Shown: piece by piece, positions 10,684 to 25,900 of the stretch | Layout of the letters: each line of letters starts with the position of its first letter | Position numbering within the stretch: the first letter of the stretch is position 1 | Origin: Prunella strophiata | Taxonomy: Eukaryota > Chordata > Aves > Passeriformes > Prunellidae | DNA length: 64,000 nucleotides | Direction: 5' to 3' | Assembly (NCBI GenBank): GCA_036583965.1 | Contig: JAZBQD010000034.1 | Span: 1,984,001-2,048,000 of the forward strand | Program-made: the position numbers and the translations under genes | Notes under the pieces: model-generated | What the model saw: only the letters and a program-made list of their open reading frames with translations | The model's database searches: none | Told to the model about the DNA's origin: nothing

Positions 10684-12703
10684 TTAGGCTCCCCCATCCC
10701 CAGGGCAGGGGGACACAGCTTGGCAGCCCTGGCTCTGCCCACTGGACCTCAGGGGCAGGGCTGTCTTCTCCGTGGACCTCCCCGACGTGGCCTCGAGGCC
10801 CTGCAGGCAGCGGCCTCCCACATCCCGGACCCAGCCCCGAAAATCCCGGGAGACGTAGAGGTAGATGAAGGGATCAAAGCAGTTGTTGCAGGCACTGAGA
10901 ACCAGGGCCAGGGCGTAGGAGATGTAGGTGCTGTTGTTGCAGCCTGTGGGCTCCAGCAGGTGGTGGATGAAGAGCATCACGTTGCTGGGCGTGAAGCAGA
11001 GGATGAAGACCAGGAGGACCAGGGCCAGGACACGAACCACCTGCCCGTGGCCCCCTCCCTTGGCCAGCAGCCGTGCCAGGATGCAGCTGTAGGAGATGAT
11101 CATGAGCACAAAGGGCAGGCCAAAGCCCAGCCCCACCAGGAACAGGAAATAGTAGCCAAAAAACCTTTGGGTTTCCTTCTCTAGCACATCGTGGCACGTC
11201 GTGATGTTCAGACTGGAGATATCATGTGTGTGGGAGCGCAAAAGCAGAGGGCTCATGCCCAGCCCCACCAGCAGCCAGATGCCCACACAGATGCCCACTT
11301 TGACTCTTGTCCAACTGGAGCCCTTCCACAGGAATGGGTGTGCCACGGAGATGTAGCGCTCCAGGCCGATGCAGGTGAGGAAGAGGATGGAGCTGTACAT
11401 GTTCCCGTAGAAGAAGGCCACCATGGTGCGGCACAGGTAGTCCCCAAAGGGCCAGTGGTTGCCCAGGAGGTGGTAGGAGATCTTGAAGGGCAGCAGGAGG
11501 ACAAAGAGCAGGTCGGCCACAGCCAGGTTGAGCAGGAAGATGGTGCTGGAGCATCTCCTGAAGTTGGTGGCCAGGACCCAGCAGGCCAGAGCGTTGGCTG
11601 GCAGCCCCACCAGCAGGACCACGGAGTAGAGGGCAGGCAGGAGGCGGGTGCTGAGGGTGCTGTTGAGAAAATCTTCCACGGAGGCCTGGGAGCACACGTT
11701 CTTCTCCTGGGGAGTGAGGCGGAGCAGGGCTCGCCCTTTCTTGTTGGGCACTGTGGGGACACGAGGGGACACAAGGCACAGGGCTCAGCCGAGGGCAGGA
11801 GCTGTCACCCCTCCCTGCAGAGCCACCACTGAACACAGGAGGTGGCATCTCCCTGTCCCACAGCAGGGGAGCCCCCAGCATCCTGCTGCCCTCACCCTGC
11901 AGAGCTGTGCCCCATTCTGTGCCAGCCCAGCTGGGTGCCCTGCTCTGAGCCCAGACGGGCTCTGCTCCCACATCCCTGGTGCTGCTGGTGCCCCTTGTCC
12001 TACCCAGCCTGGCACAATGGGATCAGGAGGGCAGCACAGGGCTGGGATAGCCCCAGCCGTGTTCCCAGCTCAGCTCCCTGCCACAGCCAGAGACATCTCA
12101 TTTTCCTGCAGTCAGGGGTTTTTTGCTGCATGCAAAGAACAAAAATGAAGAACAGGAAAGCCCCGGGACACCAGAGAAACAACCCAGGATCAAATCCCTT
12201 TTCTGGTATGCTAAAAAAAACCCAACAAGACGGGCTCTGCACGTCATCCCCAGCTGCAGAATCTCTGTCCTGATGGTCCCCAGAACACCCAGCCCTGGGG
12301 GGCTTTGGTTACATCCAACACATCTCCCACAACCTCTGCCCCCTCTACACGTCCAGGGTATGGAAAATTCAGGTTACAGGAGCAGTAATCTGAATTTTGC
12401 TGCCAAAAGGGGAAATGCTGGCTGGGTTTCAGGTCTTCACCAAGATTCTCAGTGTGGAGACTGAGGGAAGGCAGCAGAGCAGGGCCCCAAACTCTCCCCG
12501 TGTCACCCAGCCATCACCTCCAAGTGTCACGGGACGTGATGTTGGGGTGTCCCAGTGAGGTGTCCCTGCCCTCCCTGATCACCCCCAGACCCACCAGGGC
12601 ACTTACCTGAGGAGGGCTGGGCAGCAGAGCCAAGCCAGGCACAGCCGAGCAGGAGAGTGACACAGGCAGCAGCAGCAGCAGGTGACAGCACCCGCCAGGA
12701 CAT
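10684..12703 (-). CDS. Protease-activated-receptor-like class A GPCR (two exons)
   Basis: Exon 1 is 12607-12703 and exon 2 is 10684-11750; donor GTAAGT and acceptor CCCCACAG join in phase 1 to give 387 aa. Residues 1-27 or so form a signal peptide, and only about 12 residues then precede a GR/ALLRLT site (R39/A40), which resembles the cleaved tethered-ligand sites of PAR receptors. Family hallmarks are ITTCHDVL in extracellular loop 2, FFYGNMYSSILF in TM3, ERY at its end, CFTPSN in TM6 and DPFIYLYVSRDF in TM7. The two-exon layout with the signal peptide alone in exon 1 is the known PAR gene structure. No acidic hirudin-like thrombin-binding stretch is evident, so a trypsin-like activator is the simpler guess. 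No PAR gene is known to me at this place in human. I cannot say whether it is an F2RL1, F2RL2 or F2RL3 orthologue, so no symbol is given. Confidence 0.88.
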
Positions 12704-13560
12704 CTCTGCCGAGTGGCCGCCGTGCCAGCCGGGTCTGCACAAATGGCACGGGGCTGGTGACACGGCGGGGCTGTCACCCGTCCCTTTCCCTGCTGACACC
12801 CCCTTTGTCTCCACCACGTCACGCCGGCGTCCTGCCCACGAGCCTGCGGTGTGCACAGCCACACTGAGGCGTGGGGTGACCACCAGTTGTCACCTCCGCC
12901 AGCACCTGCAGGGAAATTTTTCGCTGCCGCCACACGGCCGCACCCCGCGGGGAGGAGGAAGCAGGCGAGAGACAGCTGGAGGCAGACGGGGGAACCGCAG
13001 CGGGAAGATGGAGCTGATCGTGCCCCGTGCGTGGGACAGGAAGGCGGCAGCAAGTTCCCAGCCTGGTGACATGTGGCCCTGCCCCACTGCAGCACTGCAG
13101 GGCACTGGGCATCCTGCCTGCCCAGCCCTGCCAGGGCAGGCATCCCCAGGATCCATCAATGGGGACAAGCTGGTGTCACAGCTCAGTGTAGATGGGGCCA
13201 CCCTGCATTGTCCCCTTATTGTCACCAAAGTGGGCGGCTGGGTGACCTCCAGTCAATTTTTCCAGCTAAGAAGGGGAACAACAGAGCCAGTGACACATCC
13301 CCAGCCCAGCCTTGTGCATCATCACAGACCAGGGGAGCAGGACATGTGCAGCCAACCCCAGAAATGTCATGGGAGGAGAAAGAAGGCGACGAACGGGACA
13401 GTGGGGAGAGCCACGAGCTGTGCAGGAAGCACAGAGAGAAATCCAGACAGAAAGAGAAGTGAGAGATGAAGGGGGTGGGAGAGGTTGAGAGGGGGACAGA
13501 GGGACAGGGGGGACAGTCAGGGACTGGTTGAAAGCCCCTCATGATTCCAGATGGCTCCCA
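12704..13560. other. Intergenic spacer upstream of the receptor
   Basis: This GC-rich spacer should include the promoter and 5' UTR of the receptor on the minus strand. No TATA box or conserved exon could be recognised, and the open frames here have no family features. Confidence 0.4.
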
Positions 13561-13879
13561 CTGAATGCCACTGCTCAACTCTGTGCCCATGTCCCCACAG
13601 CAGGGTCCTGCCAAGCCAGGGGCTCTGTGTCCTCCCTGTGATGTGGGACTCCACAAGTACCTGTGCTGGGGGCTATCTCCTCAGTCTCCCCCATGTCCCC
13701 AGATCCCAGGGCCAGTGCCCCAGCACCCCATGTGTCACCACATCCTGGGACCAGTGTCCTGTGTGTCCTCATGCACAAGGACTCGGTCCCCAGTGATCCC
13801 AGTGCTGTGTGCCCCAGCACTCCCCATGTCCCCATGTCCCCCTGCCCAAGGACAGCTCTCCCCATCACCCCATGTCCCT

Positions 13880-14240
13880 GTGATGCTGTGCCCACACATC
13901 CCCATCTCTCATATCCCTGTGTCCCCATGCATGTCCCTGTCCTCCTGTCTCCCATGTCCCCATGTCCCTGTGTCACATACCCCTGTGTTCCCATGTCCCT
14001 GTCTCCCCATGTCCCCATGTCCCCACATCCCTGTGTCACATACCCCTGTGTTCCCATGTCCCTGTCTCCCCATTTCTCCCCATCCCTGTCCCCACATCCC
14101 TGTGTCACATCTCCCTGTTGTTCCCATTCCTGTCTCCATGTCCCCATGTCCCTGTCCCCTTCCCAATCCCTGTCCCCATGTCCCTGCTCTCATCATTCCT
14201 GTGCTTCCCATGGTACATGTCCCCATGGCCCTCTGGTCCC
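13880..14240 (+). repeat. Imperfect pyrimidine-rich repeat built on TGTCCCCA
   Basis: The plus strand repeats TGTCCCCATGTCCCTG-like words with CACATACCCCTGTGTTCCC inserts. Copies vary in length and sequence. It runs directly into the 16-bp array that follows. The long frames through it are by-products of the repetition. Confidence 0.8.
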
Positions 14241-14248
14241 ATGTTCCG

Positions 14249-16290
14249 TGGTCTGTGGGAGGTGTGGTCTGTGGGAGGTGTGGTCTGTGGGAGGTGTGGT
14301 CTGTGGGAGGTGTGGTCTGTGGGAGGTGTGGTCTGTGGGAGGTGTGGTCTGTGGGAGGTGTGGTCTGTGGGAGGTGTGGTCTGTGGGAGGTGTGGTCTGT
14401 GGGAGGTGTGGTCTGTGGGAGGTGTGGTCTGTGGGAGGTGTGGTCTGTGGGAGGTGTGGTCTGTGGGAGGTGTGGTCTGTGGGAGGTGTGGTCTGTGGGA
14501 GGTGTGGTCTGTGGGAGGTGTGGTCTGTGGGAGGTGTGGTCTGTGGGAGGTGTGGTCTGTGGGAGGTGTGGTCTGTGGGAGGTGTGGTCTGTGGGAGGTG
14601 TGGTCTGTGGGAGGTGTGGTCTGTGGGAGGTGTGGTCTGTGGGAGGTGTGGTCTGTGGGAGGTGTGGTCTGTGGGAGGTGTGGTCTGTGGGAGGTGTGGT
14701 CTGTGGGAGGTGTGGTCTGTGGGAGGTGTGGTCTGTGGGAGGTGTGGTCTGTGGGAGGTGTGGTCTGTGGGAGGTGTGGTCTGTGGGAGGTGTGGTCTGT
14801 GGGAGGTGTGGTCTGTGGGAGGTGTGGTCTGTGGGAGGTGTGGTCTGTGGGAGGTGTGGTCTGTGGGAGGTGTGGTCTGTGGGAGGTGTGGTCTGTGGGA
14901 GGTGTGGTCTGTGGGAGGTGTGGTCTGTGGGAGGTGTGGTCTGTGGGAGGTGTGGTCTGTGGGAGGTGTGGTCTGTGGGAGGTGTGGTCTGTGGGAGGTG
15001 TGGTCTGTGGGAGGTGTGGTCTGTGGGAGGTGTGGTCTGTGGGAGGTGTGGTCTGTGGGAGGTGTGGTCTGTGGGAGGTGTGGTCTGTGGGAGGTGTGGT
15101 CTGTGGGAGGTGTGGTCTGTGGGAGGTGTGGTCTGTGGGAGGTGTGGTCTGTGGGAGGTGTGGTCTGTGGGAGGTGTGGTCTGTGGGAGGTGTGGTCTGT
15201 GGGAGGTGTGGTCTGTGGGAGGTGTGGTCTGTGGGAGGTGTGGTCTGTGGGAGGTGTGGTCTGTGGGAGGTGTGGTCTGTGGGAGGTGTGGTCTGTGGGA
15301 GGTGTGGTCTGTGGGAGGTGTGGTCTGTGGGAGGTGTGGTCTGTGGGAGGTGTGGTCTGTGGGAGGTGTGGTCTGTGGGAGGTGTGGTCTGTGGGAGGTG
15401 TGGTCTGTGGGAGGTGTGGTCTGTGGGAGGTGTGGTCTGTGGGAGGTGTGGTCTGTGGGAGGTGTGGTCTGTGGGAGGTGTGGTCTGTGGGAGGTGTGGT
15501 CTGTGGGAGGTGTGGTCTGTGGGAGGTGTGGTCTGTGGGAGGTGTGGTCTGTGGGAGGTGTGGTCTGTGGGAGGTGTGGTCTGTGGGAGGTGTGGTCTGT
15601 GGGAGGTGTGGTCTGTGGGAGGTGTGGTCTGTGGGAGGTGTGGTCTGTGGGAGGTGTGGTCTGTGGGAGGTGTGGTCTGTGGGAGGTGTGGTCTGTGGGA
15701 GGTGTGGTCTGTGGGAGGTGTGGTCTGTGGGAGGTGTGGTCTGTGGGAGGTGTGGTCTGTGGGAGGTGTGGTCTGTGGGAGGTGTGGTCTGTGGGAGGTG
15801 TGGTCTGTGGGAGGTGTGGTCTGTGGGAGGTGTGGTCTGTGGGAGGTGTGGTCTGTGGGAGGTGTGGTCTGTGGGAGGTGTGGTCTGTGGGAGGTGTGGT
15901 CTGTGGGAGGTGTGGTCTGTGGGAGGTGTGGTCTGTGGGAGGTGTGGTCTGTGGGAGGTGTGGTCTGTGGGAGGTGTGGTCTGTGGGAGGTGTGGTCTGT
16001 GGGAGGTGTGGTCTGTGGGAGGTGTGGTCTGTGGGAGGTGTGGTCTGTGGGAGGTGTGGTCTGTGGGAGGTGTGGTCTGTGGGAGGTGTGGTCTGTGGGA
16101 GGTGTGGTCTGTGGGAGGTGTGGTCTGTGGGAGGTGTGGTCTGTGGGAGGTGTGGTCTGTGGGAGGTGTGGTCTGTGGGAGGTGTGGTCTGTGGGAGGTG
16201 TGGTCTGTGGGAGGTGGTCTGTGGGAGGTGTGGTCTGTGCGGGGGCGTGGTCTATTGGAGGTGGTGGTCCTGTGCGGGGCGTGGTCGGTC
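14249..16290 (+). repeat. 16-bp minisatellite, 123 identical units plus degenerate tail
   Basis: The unit TGGTCTGTGGGAGGTG repeats without a single change from 14249 to 16216 (1968 bp, 123 units). A 14-bp variant follows, then degenerate GTGGTC-bearing copies to about 16,290. Each unit junction contains TGTGGTC, which fits the RUNX consensus PyGPyGGTPy. Because 16 is not a multiple of 3 and no frame holds a stop, frames of 800-1000 codons run through the array on both strands; these are not genes. The array ends about 190 bp before the FCHSD1 start codon. Confidence 0.98.
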
Positions 16291-16408
16291 GGGACGGGGC
16301 AAGGCCGGGCCCGGCAGTTCCGGGCTCCCGCACACGCGGGTCGGGGCGGCGGCGATCGGGGACCGGCACCGGGATTGGGATCAGCGCCGGCACCGGGGCA
16401 GCGCAGCC
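16291..16408 (+). promoter_or_regulatory. FCHSD1 GC-rich promoter / 5' UTR
   Basis: This short CpG-dense stretch lies between the minisatellite and the FCHSD1 start codon. Just upstream are an inverted CCAAT box (ATTGG near 16,253) and GGGGCGTGG GC-box-like words at the array edge. The transcription start cannot be fixed from sequence. Confidence 0.5.
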
Positions 16409-21655
<5,247 letters not shown>

Positions 21656-21984
21656 CCCTGTGGGTGCCCCCAGCCCCCCAAAAAGCTTTGCCTGAGCAAA
21701 CCACCACTGTGGCTGCTGCTGCCCCATGCCCCGAGCTGGTCTCTCCAGGGGCTGCATCCTGCCCAGTGCTGCTTGCAGAGTGGTCCTGCATCCCAGTACA
21801 GCACCCAGAACCCCTTTTGGGGTGCCCAGTGCCACAGCCAGGCCCCGTCTCACCCCACTCTTGCCTCTGCCCTTCCTGCCTGGCATCACCCGTGCACTCC
21901 CAGCCCTGGTTCCTGGGGGGCTCATCTCTGGACCCTGCCAGCCCCCACAGCACCTCCCCACAGGCAGGCATGGGGGCTGTTCCC

Positions 21985-21998
21985 AATAAATCAATAAA
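21985..21998 (+). terminator. FCHSD1 poly(A) signals (two AATAAA)
   Basis: AATAAA occurs at 21985-21990 and 21993-21998, about 330 bp after the FCHSD1 stop. Cleavage would fall near 22,010-22,025, inside the 3' end of the opposing RELL2 transcript. Confidence 0.85.
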
Positions 21999-22014
21999 TC
22001 CCACTGGCCCTGGT

Positions 22015-22927
22015 GAGGGGTTCAGCAGCTTTAATGGTTCTAGCTCGTCTATGTACAGGGCATTACACACCGAAGCTGGCACGGCCCGGGGCTGCCCGCT
22101 GGCCTGGCCCGAGGCCATCCTGCCCCCGGGGCCGGGCTCCGGCCCCTCCTGTGCCGGGGTGGGGCTGGGAGCTCCTCTCTCCGCCAGCATCTCCCAGGGA
22201 CCTGCCGGTGCAGGATTTGTGCCTGTGCCCGCTCTGCGTGGCAGGGGTGCCCGGGGGGGGCTGTGCTCTGTGGTGAACGTGCCGGCTGGGTGGGGGGTGC
22301 TCCCCACCGCCCCGGGGGGGGGCTCAAGCCGCTGCCTCCATCCCTGCCCCTCGCCGCGGCCCCCTCGGATCCTTCCCCCGGAGCTGGGGGGCCGCGGGGG
22401 CAGCGGGCTCTGGGTGCTGTCCTGCCCCTGCCAGGCCCGAGGGTCCCTCGGGGGGGTCTCCGGGGAGGGTGCGGTGGGTGGGACTCGGGTACCTATTGCC
22501 AATGGGATGAAGGCTGGCGCCGAGCGCGTTGTCGGTGACGCCGGCGCGTCGCTCCGGCCATGCCAAGCGCGTAGCTGCCCACCCGGGGCCGGGCACGGCT
22601 GCCCCGCGGCTGCCCCACGGCAGAGCCCCCGCCCCGAGGGGCCCGGGGGCTGCGCGCCTCCCGTGCACGCTCCAGCCGGGAGCGGAGAGGAGCTGCGGGG
22701 AGAGAGCAGGGTCGGGCTTGTGCCCACAGCCACGGCACCTCCCCACCACCCGCAAAGGGGACTGCCCGGAGTCGCTGCCCGTGGCTGGACACTTCCCGAA
22801 TCCCTGGAGAAAGGGTTCACCCTCTCTCCATGTCCAGCAGCAAGCTGAGACCCACCCAGGCAGGGACACTGATAGCGCCCTCCCACCCCCCCAGGCATTG
22901 TCCCAGGAGCAGGGGACAGGCACTCAC
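22015..22927 (-). other. RELL2: Probable RELL2 3' UTR
   Basis: TTTAAT at 22030-22035 reads ATTAAA on the minus strand and is a plausible poly(A) signal for RELL2. The stretch up to 22,927 is GC-rich and non-coding by inspection. A donor-like GTGAGT directly follows the proposed last coding exon, so the UTR may itself be spliced or the exon may read through. Confidence 0.5.
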
Positions 22928-25900
22928 GTCACACACGGTCCTGCTCCGCGGCGCTGGGCTCCTGTGGGATGGAGGAGGGGTGTCAGCGCTCCCATGGAGC
23001 GGGGGCTGGGCTGGGGGTGTCCCTTGGCCACAGCAGTGACCCAAGGGGCAGAACCCCACTGAGTTTCCCGGAGCAACTACAGCCCAGGCAGCATCTCTGC
23101 CCTTCCCCACCGCCTGCAGGACGTGATGAGCAGCAGCCAACAATCCCTGTGCTGGCTCTGACTGCCACTGAGGGCAGGGGGGAGGGTCCCAGTGGCACCA
23201 GGGCTTGGTGACAAACATCCCTGGAAGGTCCTGTCACCATTCTCCTGGGACCCCAACACCATGGGCAGCATCCAGGGCAAGAGCCTGGCACTGCAGAGGG
23301 GCAGACATCGCCGTGTGCCTGGGCTTGCCCTGCATGTAACTGCTTCCCCAGGGATCAGAGGCATTCCCAAGGCTCAGTGGGCCACAGGAGGACCTGTCAC
23401 CACTTCCCCAGGTCTCTGGGGAAGGGCTGCAGCCCATCAGCTCTCTCCTGTCTTGCCCTTCTCCATGAAACAGCTCAAACCTTCCAGCCTAGTCACCAGA
23501 AATTAAAGAGGGAAACAGTGGGATCCTGCTTTGTCCTTCTCCAGCATCCAGCCAGGCACCTTTCCCAGGCCTCTCCTGTGCTGACCCAGTCCTGCCCCAT
23601 CCCACCCCCTGCCAAGGGCTGCTGGCATGTGCATGGGCCATGCCCAGCCCGTGCAGAACCAGCCCCAGGGGATCTCCATGGCTTTGAAGCATGCCAGGAA
23701 TTTTACCCAGGCATTTGGCTTCCTTTTTCTTCCAAAGGCTTTGCCACAAGTGCCCTGCTGCTGGTTTTGTTAGTCAAGTCAAGGCCCAGCTTTTGGAGCT
23801 GCTGACACTGCACAGGGGGTGTTTCACAGCCCCCTTCCATGAAAATCACCTTTTCCCAGCTGCAGAACCATGAATGAGTGTGTGAGCCTGTGAGTGAAAT
23901 TCTGTGTGTCTGAACCAACACCACCAGCCTCATTTGCTCACTGGCAACAGCACAGAGGCTATTCCAGGGAGAAAACCCCCTGGAGCTTTCTAACCCCTCC
24001 AGCAAGGTGGTGGGGTGGGATACTTGGAGGTACCAGGGTACTGGGAGCTCCAGGCAGGAGCTCCAGGCAGGGTGGGCTTTCCTCTTCTCTGAGCACAGCT
24101 CCTCAGGAGCAGGGGAAAACAGCCAGGAAATGACCACCTGGCTTCACTGTTTCCTGGCCTTCAAGGTAAGAAAGACTCCTGGAGAAATCTGCCCCTGCCT
24201 GTTCTTTACTGGCCACACTGGATCATCCCATTGAGGTTTTGGGGACACCACGTGCAGCAGTGGAGCTCTCCCAGGTCAAAATCCCAATGGATGTCCCCAA
24301 AGAGCTCAACCACAAAGGAAAAGGGGAACTGGCAGCAGGTCTGCAGCACCTCCCACTGCCCCTGTCACTGCCACTGGGACCTGTCACAGTCACTCCAGTG
24401 CCTCAGACATCGGAAAATGGGTGGGGAAAGCGATCCCCCTCCAGCCCAGGGGACCACATGGGGACCAGGAAGAGGAGGAACATACCTGCTGCTTCCCATC
24501 CTCCCCTCCGGACTGTTTCCTGCTGCTCTCGTCTCTCCCCAGCTCATCGGCCTGTTCCTGCAGACTCAGGCTCCCGTGAATATCCGACACTTCATCTGCC
24601 GACGCCAGTCCGATCTCCTCCAGGCAGATGCCGGCTCCTTCCCGTGCCAGCTCTCCTGGGATGTTGGGACTCGACGCTCCCAGCGCCGGCAAGCTCATCA
24701 GCCTGCGCTGGCGGCTCGAGCTGCCGGGAGCAGAGCCAGCATCCTGCAGGGACCCCAGCGGGCCGGACCCCGCCGTGCCGAGCCCCACCGGGCCGGACCC
24801 CGCCGTGCCGGACGCCGCGCCCGCCCGCCGGCTGTCACGGGTGCCGGAGCTGGCCGGTGTGTTGGCGGCTGGGCTGGCGGACAGGCTTTGCTCCGCGCTT
24901 CTGCCACTCTGGGTGCCCGTCTGGATGGCTCCGTTCTGCAGGCCACCCGTGGGGACAGTCCCGTTGAGAGCCCGTTCCAGCTGGAGCATCTCGCTGCTGC
25001 GCTCCAGCTCCTCCGTGCTCGGCTGGCGGCTGGCGGCGGGCAGGGGCCCGTCCTGCTGCTGCCCATGCACCGGCGGCTTCTTCCCGATGTGTGTGACACG
25101 GAACCTGGAATGGGGGCAGGACAGAGCGGTTTTTTCCGTGCTGTGCCACCGCTGGATTCCCAGCTCGCCTGTACCTCCAGCCCCGGAGCTCCTCTCTTTG
25201 CCGTGATCTCCAACCTGTCGGACCCATTCACACCTACTCAAGCCATGGCCCCAAACTGATTTTCCCCTTCATTTTGAGCAAAACAAACAGAAAGAGAAGG
25301 ATGGAAAGCTCAATGCAGATCTTGGCTGGGGCAGAGCTTGTCCTCCCAGCAGCAAGATGGAAATGCTCCGAGACAACCTGGGTGACAGTGTGCCCTCAGT
25401 GTGGGCAGGGACAGGGGTTTGGCAGTGATTTGGGTACAGGGATCAAAGGCTGGAGGAGTTGTTTGGATAAAATCTGCCAGAGTACATTTTGCACCATCCC
25501 CTGAATGGGCAGATGGTACCTCAGTGCTCCCCAAAGTTGCACCATGAGCAGGTAACAGCTCAGAGCTCCTGGGTGGGCAGGAGAAAAGCTGCAGAAATGG
25601 GTCTGACACCCTCAAAGGGTGAGTTCATAATCAGAGGTGATGTAACATTGCACGCTGGGGAGAAGAGAGGGGTTAGGGATCATAGACTCATGGAATGGCT
25701 GGAGTTGGAAGGAGGCCCTAAAAGATCATCCAGTCCCACCCCCTGCCATGGGCAGGGACAACTTCCCCTCAACTTGCTTGCTCCAAGTCTCATCCAAGCT
25801 GGCCTTGGACACTTCCAGGGATCCAAGGGCAGCCACAGCTGCTCTGGGCACCCTGTGCCAGGGCCTGCCCACCAATTTCTTCCCAATATCCCTTCTAACC

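Noticed and set aside
14249..16216. CRISPR-like regular repeat
   Set aside because: Units are contiguous with no spacers, and the window is clearly animal nuclear DNA.
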